A stretch of DNA of 64,000 nucleotides from JACRLW01 sp046349595 (GTDB lineage: Bacteria; Planctomycetota; UBA1135; UBA2386): NCBI GenBank assembly GCA_046349595.1, contig JAXMCA010000001.1, forward strand, positions 1,426,001-1,490,000. Reading direction: 5' to 3'. This document shows positions 17,847-27,162 of this stretch, piece by piece. Position 1 is the stretch's first letter. Every line of letters starts with the position of its first letter. Both the position numbers and the translations under genes were made by a program. The notes beneath the pieces are model-generated. The model saw only the letters and a list, made by a program, of their open reading frames with translations. It was not told where the DNA came from and ran no database searches.

Positions 17847-19727
17847 TTGGTCTTCAGCGAGCGTTCGGTCTTGACCCTGGCGCACGGAATGCGCTTCCGC
17901 AGCGACAGTCTGCGGTCGGTCGGGATCCATGACGGCGGACAGTGCTGGGCGGTCTGGACGCCGATGCACGAGGACCAGGACCGTGGTCCGAGCAGCACGG
18001 GATCGCTCGGCCGCTACCACCTGGTGATCTCCCCGTTCCACCCGGTCTCTTGGCCCTTCCTGGTGCGCATCCGCATCCGCCTGACGGACAGCCTCGGGGT
18101 CCTGGCCCAGGTCTCGGCCGGGCTGCGTCACATCAAGATCGCCGACCACCTGCGCGCCAGAGGGAGGAACGTCTCCGACGGCGCGAGGGACGGGCTCAAC
18201 ATCCTCCATCAGGACCAGGCGCCGACCGGCTTCGGTCACTGCACCTGGACGATCGTCGCCGAGGTCATGGCGGTGCGAGCCATGCACCAGCGTAGGAAGG
18301 AGGAACTGGATGCGCACCATCCCGAGCCTCGTGGACAGCAGAGCGGTGAGCGTGCCGGGGACGATTCGGTCCACTCGCGTGCTGCGGCATTCAAGGAGGA
18401 GTTGTCGATCGACATGCAGTACGCGGTCGATGCGATCCGCAGGCACCTCCGTGCGTTGGCCAAGGCCAATCCGGAGTACCTCCGCGTGGGTGCGCACCTC
18501 CCCTCGGGGGATTCCCTCGGCGAGATCCAGGCGGGCGCGGGGGATCGCGACCACCGCATCGCACGCATCCGCTGGCGGGCGATGCACATCCCGAAGGCCT
18601 TCCACGTCCGCGGTCTGTACGAGTTGCCGTTCCACGCCGTCTACGGCGGGGGGAGCGGGGCTCCGTTCGGGATGCGGTATGTCGGGAGCAATCGCGAATT
18701 GCGGTTCGACCGCGCGATCGACTACCCGGGCGCTTCGGCGCAGCGGCAGGTGTTGCTCCCCGACAAGCCTCATCTCGCGATCGCGACCTTCGATCCTTCG
18801 GAACACCTGCTCCGCGTCGTGCCGATGCCGGACGAGTTGCGAGATCGCCGGGCGATCGTGGTCGAAGTCGACTACGACATCCGGGCGAGGGGTGTGAGCT
18901 GGCCGGGGTTGTCGAAGGGTCTGGTGAACGCGGTCGCCGAGATCGCGCGAACCTACGAGTTCAGCATCGTGAGCATCCTCAACAAGATGCTCGAGGTGTC
19001 GACGCGCGAGGAGCGAGGCACGCTCCGGATCGTGGCGGTCTGCGCCACGCCGATGGAGCGTCCGAAGCACGTGCGCCGGATGATCCGTGAGGCGATCGAG
19101 AAGATCGGGCGCCCTGACGACGTGCCACGAGCGAAGATGGATCGACGCGTCCTCCACGATGCTCCCGCAGCGGAGAGTCGCGATGCGACGTCAGCTCGGT
19201 CCGATCAGGCCGCCTGCGAAGCGCAGAAGCCCGTCTTCGACCTGAACAAGTGCTACGTGACGATCAAGGCCCGCTGCACTGCGCCTGCCGTTCACCAGTT
19301 GTTCATCAGCATGAACTTCCGGCATCGGCGTCACGAGAACATCGCGCAGCTGATCTCGAAGGCCTGCGGCGCGTGCGGCTTCGAGCCGGTGTTCGCGGAG
19401 TCCTACTCGGACACCGCGACCAGTCTGGTGCTCAAGAAGATCGAGAGCTGCGACGCGTTCCTGCAGCTGCTCGTCGAACCCCGCGACGACAAGCCGCGGC
19501 GCCGCAGTTGGCTGGACTTCGAGTACGGGGCGGCATGTGGGCGCGACCTTCCCCGCATGCGTCTCGTCGACACCTCGGTCCGGAGCTACGAGAAGTGGTC
19601 GGAGATCATCGACATCGATCGGGATCGCTACTGCAAGGACATCGACCTCTCGCTCGGCGACAAGGAACTCCTCGAGGCGTTCAAGCGTGCGATCCGTGAG
19701 ATCAGTCGGCGCTCGGCGCGCGGGTGA
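17847..19727 (+). CDS. ACT-ACT-TIR-like fusion protein (candidate ligand-controlled NAD-acting effector)
   Basis: 626-residue soluble protein of a kind I do not recognise as a named family. Residues about 71-142 look like an ACT-type fold (RIRIRLTDSLGVLAQVSAGL, then a beta pair with TWTIVAEV). Residues about 334-420 form a second ACT-like unit (AIVVEVDYD, a helix, IVSILNKMLEV, TLRIVAVCAT, a helix). Residues about 484-590 are TIR- or deoxyribosyltransferase-like: strand QLFISMNF, helix, FEPVFAES, then KIESCDAFLQLL and WLDFEYGAA, where E559 sits at the position of the catalytic Glu in NADase TIR domains. The TTG at 17847 is chosen because GGAGGA lies four bases upstream. It has its own promoter and is flanked by unrelated housekeeping genes. 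Function is inference. Confidence 0.75.
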   Translation: MVFSERSVLTLAHGMRFRSDSLRSVGIHDGGQCWAVWTPMHEDQDRGPSSTGSLGRYHLVISPFHPVSWPFLVRIRIRLTDSLGVLAQVSAGLRHIKIADHLRARGRNVSDGARDGLNILHQDQAPTGFGHCTWTIVAEVMAVRAMHQRRKEELDAHHPEPRGQQSGERAGDDSVHSRAAAFKEELSIDMQYAVDAIRRHLRALAKANPEYLRVGAHLPSGDSLGEIQAGAGDRDHRIARIRWRAMHIPKAFHVRGLYELPFHAVYGGGSGAPFGMRYVGSNRELRFDRAIDYPGASAQRQVLLPDKPHLAIATFDPSEHLLRVVPMPDELRDRRAIVVEVDYDIRARGVSWPGLSKGLVNAVAEIARTYEFSIVSILNKMLEVSTREERGTLRIVAVCATPMERPKHVRRMIREAIEKIGRPDDVPRAKMDRRVLHDAPAAESRDATSARSDQAACEAQKPVFDLNKCYVTIKARCTAPAVHQLFISMNFRHRRHENIAQLISKACGACGFEPVFAESYSDTATSLVLKKIESCDAFLQLLVEPRDDKPRRRSWLDFEYGAACGRDLPRMRLVDTSVRSYEKWSEIIDIDRDRYCKDIDLSLGDKELLEAFKRAIREISRRSARG

Positions 19728-19761
19728 TGCGCGCGGCGCTCCTCACGGCGGCCGGGTCGCC

Positions 19762-20883
19762 CTACTCGCTGCGCAGCGCGTAGTAATCCGCGTCGAGGAC
19801 GTCCGGGTCGAGGTCCTTCCGCAACAGGATCGTGCGCACCGCCCACAGCTCCTTGAAGACCCGGTACGAGAGCGCCGTGCGGTCGAGGTAGTCGACACCG
19901 TCGCTTCCGCCGGTGCCGACGCGGCGGCCGATGATGCGTTCGACCATCCGCGCGTGGCGTTGACGGAACACGATCATCGCCTGCTCGGCGGCGACGACGG
20001 CGTCGATCACCTCGGCGGCCCAGGCGAGGAGGGGGAGATCGCGGTTGCTCTCGATGAAGAGCATCGCGGCGCGCAGGCGGCGGATGCGTCCGCGGTCCGC
20101 TTCGGCGACGTCCTCGGCGCACAGGTGGCGGCGCGTGCCGGCGAGCTCGTCCTCGTAGCGCTTGCGCAGGCGTGCGGTGTCGGACTCGGTCAAGGCCTGG
20201 TGGGCGAGCACCTCGCGCACGCGTTGCTCCTGGCCGATGCGCTGCTGGTCGAGGAAGTCGTCGACGTAGCGTGCGACCTTGGCGTCGTCGCCGGGAGCGC
20301 CGGGACCGCTGCCCTGGATCGGCGTGCGCGAGAGCCAGCGGTAGACCGCGTCCTTGAGGCTCGGCAGGTCCTTGCGTCGCCGCTCCACGCGGGCGAGTGC
20401 GGGCGAAGCGCCCCCGCCCGGTCCGCGCAGCGCCATCATGTAGCTCTGCTCGTGACCGAGGGGGATGCGCTGCCCGTCGTCGAGCCCGAACAGGACCTCG
20501 ATCTCGCGCAACTGCGCCGACTGGAAGCCGCTCGCCGGGGAGAGCTTGTCGCGGAAGTCGAGGTACTCGCGGGTGCGCATGGTCTCCATCAGGCGGAAGT
20601 GGTCCGCCATCAGTTCGAAGAGCAGCGACACGCGACGGAGCCCGGCACACGCGGCGTGGAGCTGCGGCTCGGTCACGAACTCCGCGGCGAAGACGTCGCG
20701 CGCCGTCACCATCTCGCGCAGGACGAGCTTCATCCACAGCTCGTCGATCTGGTGGATCACGATGAAGCGGACCTCGTCGTCGCCGAGGCTCGACTCGTCG
20801 TGTTCGACACCGCCCTGCAGGGCGAGCAGTTCCTCGACGCGGATGTAGTCCCAGTAGGTGGGCGCAGCTTTCGGCGCGTTCAT
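19762..20883 (-). CDS. kynA: Tryptophan 2,3-dioxygenase
   Basis: 373-residue heme enzyme that opens the indole ring of tryptophan to N-formylkynurenine. Family marks are YIRVEELLALQGG near residue 13, IVIHQIDELW near 42 with the substrate-site His, and RQRHARMVERIIG near residue 315 with the heme-ligand His, followed by a GTGGS loop. No other kynurenine-pathway gene is nearby. It is convergent with the ACT-TIR-like gene across 34 bases and is transcribed away from it. Confidence 0.95.
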   Translation of the reverse strand: MNAPKAAPTYWDYIRVEELLALQGGVEHDESSLGDDEVRFIVIHQIDELWMKLVLREMVTARDVFAAEFVTEPQLHAACAGLRRVSLLFELMADHFRLMETMRTREYLDFRDKLSPASGFQSAQLREIEVLFGLDDGQRIPLGHEQSYMMALRGPGGGASPALARVERRRKDLPSLKDAVYRWLSRTPIQGSGPGAPGDDAKVARYVDDFLDQQRIGQEQRVREVLAHQALTESDTARLRKRYEDELAGTRRHLCAEDVAEADRGRIRRLRAAMLFIESNRDLPLLAWAAEVIDAVVAAEQAMIVFRQRHARMVERIIGRRVGTGGSDGVDYLDRTALSYRVFKELWAVRTILLRKDLDPDVLDADYYALRSE

Positions 20884-20960
20884 GCCGGCGTTGTAGCGCG
20901 CCGCGCGCTTCGCGGCGCCGTCGATCCGCTCGGTGTGCTCCGGCCCTCCGACCTACGGAC

Positions 20961-22961
20961 TCATTGCGAGCGGATCGCGAAGTCGAGGTTCAACACCGGC
21001 TGGCCGGTGACGATCTCGAACTCCTGCTTGGTCTGGTTGTAGTCGACGACCATCAGGAAGGGGTTCCCCTGGCGACCGGCGGTGGCCTGGTAGCGACCCG
21101 GCGGAACGCGCTTGGGGAAGGTGAAGCGACCGTGCTCGTCGGTCACGGTGTCGCTGGTGAACATGCCGCGGCCGTCCTTGCGGTTCGGATCCGGCGCGGT
21201 GCTCATCTGCACCTTGACCTGCGGGGAGGGTACCCCGTCGACGAGGACGGAGCCCGAGATCACCGTCCCGGGGACCATGATCACCTGCGGGACATCGGTG
21301 TGCTGGCCCTCGACGATCTGCACGTCGCGCACCGAGGTCGTGGTGTAGTCGGTGTGCTGGAAGATCAGCTGGTAGGTTCCCGGCGTGAGCTTGTCGAGAC
21401 GGAAGGCTCCGTTGTCCTTCGTCTTGATGTTCATCAGCGAGATCTTCACGGGGATCATCGCGCCGAACATCCCCATGATCGCGTTGTCCTCCCAGTCGTT
21501 GTTCTGGGTCTGCACGCTGACACCCGCGATCGGCGCGCCGTTCAGCCCGACGACGGTGCCTGACAGCGAGCCGCCTTCGAGCATCTGGACGGTGACCTCC
21601 GGATCCGCGCCGCCGACGGTGATGTCGAAGGGTTGCGAGAAGGTCATCGCGTAGCCGACGGCGTCGATCTGCACGACGTAGGTTCCGGGATTGAATCCGC
21701 CGAGCGTGACCGCACCGCCCTCGAGATCGCGCGGATTGACGCGCATCACCTCGTGATCGAAGAGGTTGCCGGGCGTGTTGTTGATCCAGGACTTCGGCGT
21801 GCAGATGAAGCGGTCGATCAGGCGGCCGTTCTTCGCCACGACCTTCACCTTCACGCTGCCCTGCTTCTCGAGGACGATCTGTCGATCGGTCTCACCGGCC
21901 ATCACCGGCTGCGCGTTCTTCCGCGAGTAGCCGGGTGCATTGACGATGATCTGGTAGGGGCCCTCGACCACGCCGAGGATCTCGAAACGACCCGAGCTGT
22001 CGGGGCCACCCTGCACGCTGATCGGGTTCTTCGGCGCCAGCGACAGGCATTGGTAGGAGGCGCGACCGACCGGGGCACCGTCCGCATCGATGATCACGCC
22101 GCGGATCGACATGCCGGGCGCGAGCGAGAAGTCGAAGGTGTTCTCGGCCTCGGCGCGGATCAGCGCCGGGGTCTTCTCCTGGCGCGCGAAGCCCTGGGCG
22201 TAGGCGACGATCGTCGCCTGTCCCGGCGCGGCGTTCTCGAAGCGGTAGCCGCCGGCCGCATCGGTGGTCGTCGACGCGCCGGGACCGTGCGGCACGGTGT
22301 TGAAGCCGAAGCCCTGCGTGACGTTGGTGAGCTCGACGGTCGCGCCGGCGATCGGTTGACCGCCCTGCTCGGCGACGACGTGGCCCTGCACGACCAGGCC
22401 CGCCGTGAGCTTGATCTGACCCACGTCCCAGAAGCGCCCGCCGAACAGCGTGATGTTGCCCTGCGAGTACTCCGCGTGGCTCTTGCCGTGGACGTGCAGC
22501 TCGTAGACCTTCCCCTCGGGGATGTCCTTCAGGCCGAGCTTGAACGCGCCGTGCTCGTCGCTCTTCGTGGTCGCCAGCGGCTGAGGCACGATGCCTCTCT
22601 GCATCGCCAGCATCTGCGACATCAGGTCCTTCGGCGTCGAGCCGGCGTAGAGCTCGCAGACCGAGTCGGCGACCGCCTGCCCCGCCACATTGACGAGGGT
22701 CCCGCGCAGGCCCTGCCCGTAGTCCTCGCCGGACGGCGCGACCTGCTCGACCTGCGTGCGTGTGGGGTTCTGGGTCTGCACGACCGGATCCACGGTCCGC
22801 TCGACGACCGGCGGCGGCTTCTGCGGCTCGGGCTCCTTCTTCGGCTCCTGCGTGGTGATCGGCGGCGGCGTGTCGCCTCCGCCGCTCAGAACGGCATACA
22901 GGCCGTAGCCGAGCGCTGCGAGGGCGACGAGCAGCAGGAGGGTCTTGGGTCCGGAGTTCAT
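20961..22961 (-). CDS. Membrane-anchored protein with tandem carboxypeptidase-regulatory-like (Ig-type) domains, paralogue A
   Basis: 666-residue exported protein. One N-terminal helix (residues about 6-25) is followed by a Pro/Glu/Thr-rich linker (about 30-75) and then about six beta-sandwich repeats of the CarboxypepD_reg type. Each repeat has the pattern G-x-V-x-(D/N)-x-x-G-x-P-(I/V)-x-G-A-x-V followed by DaxGxFxFxxLxPGxY, for example near residues 85, 205, 290, 475 and 575. No enzyme domain is present. The C-terminal PGRYQATAGR...DYNQTKQ part closely matches that of the next gene, so the two are paralogues. Likely a surface adhesin or structural protein (inference). Confidence 0.85.
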   Translation of the reverse strand: MNSGPKTLLLLVALAALGYGLYAVLSGGGDTPPPITTQEPKKEPEPQKPPPVVERTVDPVVQTQNPTRTQVEQVAPSGEDYGQGLRGTLVNVAGQAVADSVCELYAGSTPKDLMSQMLAMQRGIVPQPLATTKSDEHGAFKLGLKDIPEGKVYELHVHGKSHAEYSQGNITLFGGRFWDVGQIKLTAGLVVQGHVVAEQGGQPIAGATVELTNVTQGFGFNTVPHGPGASTTTDAAGGYRFENAAPGQATIVAYAQGFARQEKTPALIRAEAENTFDFSLAPGMSIRGVIIDADGAPVGRASYQCLSLAPKNPISVQGGPDSSGRFEILGVVEGPYQIIVNAPGYSRKNAQPVMAGETDRQIVLEKQGSVKVKVVAKNGRLIDRFICTPKSWINNTPGNLFDHEVMRVNPRDLEGGAVTLGGFNPGTYVVQIDAVGYAMTFSQPFDITVGGADPEVTVQMLEGGSLSGTVVGLNGAPIAGVSVQTQNNDWEDNAIMGMFGAMIPVKISLMNIKTKDNGAFRLDKLTPGTYQLIFQHTDYTTTSVRDVQIVEGQHTDVPQVIMVPGTVISGSVLVDGVPSPQVKVQMSTAPDPNRKDGRGMFTSDTVTDEHGRFTFPKRVPPGRYQATAGRQGNPFLMVVDYNQTKQEFEIVTGQPVLNLDFAIRSQ

Positions 22962-22983
22962 GGCGACGGTTTCGGGTCGGGGG

Positions 22984-24975
22984 TCAGTTGCTCTGGAGGG
23001 CGAACTGCAGGCGGAGCTGCGGCTGGCCTTCGCTGATGGTCACGATTTGCTTGGTCTTCTCGTAGTCGAGGACCTGCAGCAGCGGTGTGGGCACGGTTTC
23101 GCGGCGTGCGCGCGCGACGTAGCGGCCGCTCGGCATGCGCTTCTCGATCCGGAACGCGCCTGCGTCGTCGGTGACGGCGTCGGCGAGGATTTGCGGCAGC
23201 AGGGTCGCGCCGTCGGCGTCGATGGCGACCAGGCTCACCTTGATCTGGCCGGCGGGGTGGCCGTCGAGCGTGGCCGTGCCGACCACCTCGGTGCCCTGGC
23301 GCAGGGTCACGACGCCGAGATCGGTGCTGCGCTCGTCGTCCAGCTTCAGCTCGGCGGTCCAGGTGTCACAGAAGTCCGGGTGGGAGAAGCGCAGCCGGTA
23401 GCTGCCCGCAGCCAGACGGTCGAGCTGGACGCGGCCGTCCGCTCCCGTCTCGGCGTGCACCTGCGAAGCGCGCGAGGGCACCACGCCGGTCAGCATCTTG
23501 AGCAGCGGGTTGTCGTCGGCGAACTCCGGCAGCGTGTCGACGCGCACGCCGGAGCGTGCGTGTCCCTCTGCATCGCGGACCTCCGCGCGCAGCGATGCGC
23601 CGCGGCGCGCGACGACGCGGACGTCGACGCGCTGGGCATCGGCGCGGACCTCGAAGGGATCGGAGAAGGACTTGGCGAAGCCCTTCGCCTCGACCTGCAG
23701 CACGTACGAACCGGGATCGGCCCCGCCGGCGGCGAAGCAGCCGCGCTCGTCGAGATCGACGGGCAGCACGCGGGCGATCTGCGCGCCCGGGACCCCGCTC
23801 AGGTTGTCGCTCTCGGCGCGCCAGCGCAGGAGCAGCAGGTCGTAGGGTGTGACCGACGCTCCTGCGGGATCGACGACCTGCACGGACAGTCGGGGCTGCG
23901 GCGCGAGTTCGACGATCACATCGCGCGCACCGGCGCGCACCGGCTTCTGCTCGAGGGGCACGTGATCGCGCGCGACGACCTCGAGTGCGTAGGCTCCCTC
24001 GAGCAGGCCGATCACCTCGAAGCGGCCGTCGGTGTCGCTGCGTGCGATCGCGCGCGGATGCTGCTGGTTGACCAGGGGGCGCGCTTCGATGGCCGCCGAT
24101 GCGAGGGGCGCGCCGCCGCGGTCGCGCACCGTGCCGGCGATCGACATGCCGCGCGGCAGTTCGATGTCGCAGCTGTTGTCGACGTCGAGACGCAGGTCGA
24201 CCGTCGGTCGCATCACGCGCGCGAATCCAGGCGCGACGGCGGTGACCTGCGTCATGCCCGGCGGAAGCGCCTCGAAGACGTAGCGTCCCGCGGCGTCGCA
24301 GGCGACCGTGCGACCGTCTTCACGATCCGCGGTCGGCGCAGCGAGCGGGGTCAGACCGACCGGGCGGACGGTGACCGTGGCGTCGGGCACCGGGAAGCCC
24401 TCGGCGCCCTGCACGGTGATGCGTCCGACCAGGCGCACGCCGCGCTGCAGTTTGATGTCGCCGAGGTCGCTGTAGCGGTCCTCGAAGAGCGTGACCTCGC
24501 CGAGCACCGTCTCGGCGTAGCCGGCGGCGTGCACGCGCAGCGAGAAGGTACGCGCCGGGCGCATGCGCGCGCCGATGCGGAAGCGACCATCGGCTCCGCT
24601 CTGGGCACGCGCCGCCGGCGGGACGACCACGCCGCGTTCGGCGATCACCAGCGCATCGAAGGGATTGCCGGCGAGCCCTTCGAGGAGATCGACGGTCGCG
24701 CCGGCGATCGGTGCACCGGCGGCGTCGACGATGCGGCCGCGGAGTCCCTGGGGGAGATCGGAGTTGCCCTCGGGTTCGCGCACCGGGACGCGTTGTTCCG
24801 TCGGAGATGCACCCTGGCTCGGTGTGACCGTCGTCGGTGCACGCGGTTCCGCGGTCGAGGGCGAGGTGCCGGTCGCCGGATCGCTGCGAGGGCCCGAGGG
24901 TTCGCCGCGCAGGTTCCACAGCGCCGCGGCGAGGCCGACCGCGATCAGCGCGGCGAACACGGCGATCCGCTTCAT
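22984..24975 (-). CDS. Membrane-anchored tandem carboxypeptidase-regulatory-like protein, paralogue B
   Basis: 663-residue protein with the same plan as its neighbour: an N-terminal helix (about residues 3-20), a Pro/Thr/Ser-rich linker (about 25-75), and about six Ig-type repeats such as LRGRIVDAAGAPIAGATVDL near residue 80. Its end (YVARARRE, DYEKTKQ, QLRLQFALQSN) corresponds residue by residue to that of paralogue A. The ATG at 24975 overlaps the stop of paralogue C (ATGA), while 22 bases separate it from paralogue A, so all three form one operon. Confidence 0.85.
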   Translation of the reverse strand: MKRIAVFAALIAVGLAAALWNLRGEPSGPRSDPATGTSPSTAEPRAPTTVTPSQGASPTEQRVPVREPEGNSDLPQGLRGRIVDAAGAPIAGATVDLLEGLAGNPFDALVIAERGVVVPPAARAQSGADGRFRIGARMRPARTFSLRVHAAGYAETVLGEVTLFEDRYSDLGDIKLQRGVRLVGRITVQGAEGFPVPDATVTVRPVGLTPLAAPTADREDGRTVACDAAGRYVFEALPPGMTQVTAVAPGFARVMRPTVDLRLDVDNSCDIELPRGMSIAGTVRDRGGAPLASAAIEARPLVNQQHPRAIARSDTDGRFEVIGLLEGAYALEVVARDHVPLEQKPVRAGARDVIVELAPQPRLSVQVVDPAGASVTPYDLLLLRWRAESDNLSGVPGAQIARVLPVDLDERGCFAAGGADPGSYVLQVEAKGFAKSFSDPFEVRADAQRVDVRVVARRGASLRAEVRDAEGHARSGVRVDTLPEFADDNPLLKMLTGVVPSRASQVHAETGADGRVQLDRLAAGSYRLRFSHPDFCDTWTAELKLDDERSTDLGVVTLRQGTEVVGTATLDGHPAGQIKVSLVAIDADGATLLPQILADAVTDDAGAFRIEKRMPSGRYVARARRETVPTPLLQVLDYEKTKQIVTISEGQPQLRLQFALQSN

Positions 24976-26840
24976 CGGAGCTGCACCTCGAGCGGAGCAC
25001 CCTGACCCTCGCGGAGCACGACCCTCTGCGGAGCGCTGCTGCGGCCGTCGTCCGTCCACGCGCTGACGACATGGGCGCCCGGCGCGCGGGGCGGGAAGGC
25101 GAAGCGGCCGTCCGCCGTCGAGCGGACCTCGACATACATCGCCGCGGTGCGCGGCTCCGGGTCGGCGCGCAGGACCACGCCCCCGAGCGGGTTCCCCTCG
25201 GCGTCGCGCACGGTGCCCGAGAGGCTGCAGCCATCCCCGAGGCGCAGCGCAGGGGCCGCGAAGCGTGCGAGGTCGGGCGGTGTCGATTCGATCGGGCCGA
25301 GCATGTCGGCGTGCCCGGCCGTGTGCGCCCACAGCCGGAAGCGCGGCGCGGTCACCGGCAGTCGCGCGATGCCCCTCGCGTCGGTCGTCGCCCTGGCGCG
25401 ATGCGACCCGCCGGCGGCGCGGCAGAGCATCTCGGACAGCGCGGTGCCCTGGTGATCGGCGGGGAGCATTTCGACCTCGGCTCCGGGCAGCGGCCGGCCC
25501 GCCGAGTCCATCACCGACACCTCCACCTCGGGCGCGGGCCTCAGCAGGAAGGTCGCGTCGCTCGGCGGGTCGGCCTGGGACTCGAGCGCGTCGCTCTGGC
25601 CCGGGGCATGTCTCTCGGACGTGAAAAACAGGCGGAATCTTCCCGGCGGAAGACCCTCGACCCGGAACGAGCCCTCGCCGTCGGTGCGGGTCGTCGCGCG
25701 TGCGATGCGACCGGCGCGTACCAGCGGGGAGCCGTCTTCGCTCCGCGCCTCGACGTCGACGCCGGCGAGCGGAAGGGCGCTGCCGATCTCGACGACCCTC
25801 CCGGCGAGAGCGAACCCGGCCTGCAAGCGCAGGTCGAGGCGATCGTCGCGCGGCAGCACGACCGACTGGCTGCACACCATGGAGGTCTGCGACGCCTCGG
25901 CCCGCACCCGGATCACGCCGGCGGGGAGCCCCAGCGCGCGGAACTCGCCGCCGACACCGGTGCGCAGACTGGTCGTCACCGGGCTCTGCGCGTCGGGCAC
26001 CAGGGTGACCAGGGCATCGGCGACCGGATCGCCGCGCGGACCGAGCACGCGGCCGGCGAGGCTGTGGCCGGGGTCGAGCGCGATTTGGATGCCCGGCGCC
26101 GTCCGCAACTCCGCGGCCTGGTGGTGCTCCCGCTCCGCGCTCGCGAAGCCGTCGGCCTCGACGCGCACACGCCAGTCGCCCGCCGGCAGGCCGTAGAGGA
26201 CCGCGTGGCCGTCGGCGTCGGTGACGGCGAGGCGCCGCGGTGCCGCACCGCCGAGGAAGGGGTCGAAGACGAGCATGCTCGCGGCGACCCTCGCACCCGC
26301 GACCCGTTGCTGGTCGGCGCGTCGCTTCACGTCGACCAGCAGTCCGAGGCCGGTGCGCAGTTCGATGTCCCCGAGGACACGCGTGCCGCCCGGCGCGGGT
26401 GCGGCGAAGGACAGCACCACCGGCGGGAGCCGCGGGTGGGTGAGCGAGAGCACCAAGGCGTCCCGGCGCGGCACGCGCAGCTCGAATCCGCCGTCGGTCG
26501 CGGTCTGTGTCTCGGCGAGCGGCGCGTCGCTGCGCCCGTCGTCGAGCCAGCCCGACTCGACGGTCCCGCGGATGGCCACACCCACGCCAGCGAGGGGACG
26601 CCCGGCGCCGTCGACCGCGCGACCCTTGACGGTCACGTGGAGTGCGGCGTCCGGGGTGAGCAGCTTGGTCATCGGCATCGCGTCCGTCGTCCGGGACACC
26701 GAAGGGCCGAGCGGGACCATCTCGACGGTCTTTGGTTCACGCGCCTGCGGCCGGGTTCCGCCACCGCCGAGCGACAGCCAGAGGGCGAGGGTGAGTGCGG
26801 CCAGCAGGAGCAGCGCGGCCAGGGCGAAGCGTCGGGTCAT
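24972..26840 (-). CDS. Membrane-anchored tandem carboxypeptidase-regulatory-like protein, paralogue C
   Basis: 622-residue protein: an N-terminal helix MTRRFALAALLLLAALTLAL, a linker, and about six Ig-type repeats, for example VKGRAVDGAGRPLAGVGVAI near residue 81 and LSGTVRDAEGNPLGGVVL near 555. It lacks the extra terminal segment shared by A and B and is the most divergent of the three. The ATG at 26840 is in an ATGA overlap with the BFD gene stop, and its own stop overlaps paralogue B. Higher Arg and Ala content than A suggests faster drift. Confidence 0.83.
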   Translation of the reverse strand: MTRRFALAALLLLAALTLALWLSLGGGGTRPQAREPKTVEMVPLGPSVSRTTDAMPMTKLLTPDAALHVTVKGRAVDGAGRPLAGVGVAIRGTVESGWLDDGRSDAPLAETQTATDGGFELRVPRRDALVLSLTHPRLPPVVLSFAAPAPGGTRVLGDIELRTGLGLLVDVKRRADQQRVAGARVAASMLVFDPFLGGAAPRRLAVTDADGHAVLYGLPAGDWRVRVEADGFASAEREHHQAAELRTAPGIQIALDPGHSLAGRVLGPRGDPVADALVTLVPDAQSPVTTSLRTGVGGEFRALGLPAGVIRVRAEASQTSMVCSQSVVLPRDDRLDLRLQAGFALAGRVVEIGSALPLAGVDVEARSEDGSPLVRAGRIARATTRTDGEGSFRVEGLPPGRFRLFFTSERHAPGQSDALESQADPPSDATFLLRPAPEVEVSVMDSAGRPLPGAEVEMLPADHQGTALSEMLCRAAGGSHRARATTDARGIARLPVTAPRFRLWAHTAGHADMLGPIESTPPDLARFAAPALRLGDGCSLSGTVRDAEGNPLGGVVLRADPEPRTAAMYVEVRSTADGRFAFPPRAPGAHVVSAWTDDGRSSAPQRVVLREGQGAPLEVQLR

Positions 26841-27043
26841 GGCCGGGGTCCTCCTGGTGCGCATCGCTCGATGAGGGCGAGTAGATCGAAGCGGCAGGTC
26901 CCGCAACCGGTGCCCGCGCCGGTCGCCTCGATCAGGGCCGCGAGCGTGCGATGTCCCGCGCGGATCGCGCGCAGCAGCGTCGCTTCGTGGACGTGGCGAC
27001 AGAAGCACACACGCGGACCTTCGGCTCCGGAGTCGTCCTCCAT
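26837..27043 (-). CDS. BFD-type (2Fe-2S)-binding protein
   Basis: 68-residue protein with four Cys in the pattern of bacterioferritin-associated ferredoxin and related BFD domains: VCFCRHVHEATLLRAI and GAGTGCGTCRFDL. These Cys bind a 2Fe-2S cluster. In other bacteria the domain helps release iron from bacterioferritin or is part of NifU or nitrite reductase. No ferritin is in the window. The ATG at 27043 is chosen; an earlier start at 27139 would run over the fhs promoter. It is the first gene of the operon with three Ig-repeat proteins, a pairing for which I know no reason. Confidence 0.8.
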   Translation of the reverse strand: MEDDSGAEGPRVCFCRHVHEATLLRAIRAGHRTLAALIEATGAGTGCGTCRFDLLALIERCAPGGPRP

Positions 27044-27101
27044 CGGCGGATCGGGGTCGGGGTCGGACAGGCTCGGGCTTCGCACGCTGTGATCGCGCGT
27101 C

Positions 27102-27129
27102 TTTACGACGTCTCGCGGCCGCCTAATGT
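27102..27129 (+). promoter_or_regulatory. Putative fhs promoter
   Basis: TTTACG at 27102-27107, a 16-base spacer, and TAATGT at 27124-27129. The start codon of fhs follows 33 bases later. Confidence 0.5.
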
Positions 27130-27162
27130 AGCGCGCCACCTCGCACCCTCCGTCATCCCGCC

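Noticed and set aside
17758..19761. ACT-TIR-like gene as part of a transferred defence island
   Set aside because: No flanking repeats, tRNA, integrase or other defence gene is seen; base composition is only slightly below its neighbours, so transfer cannot be argued.
26837..27139. A 100-residue form of the BFD-type protein starting at 27139
   Set aside because: The extra Arg-rich N-terminus is not conserved in BFD domains and would overlap the divergent fhs promoter at 27102-27129.
27130..27162. Folate (THF) riboswitch before fhs
   Set aside because: The leader is about 30 bases, too short for the known classes, and no matching core is visible.
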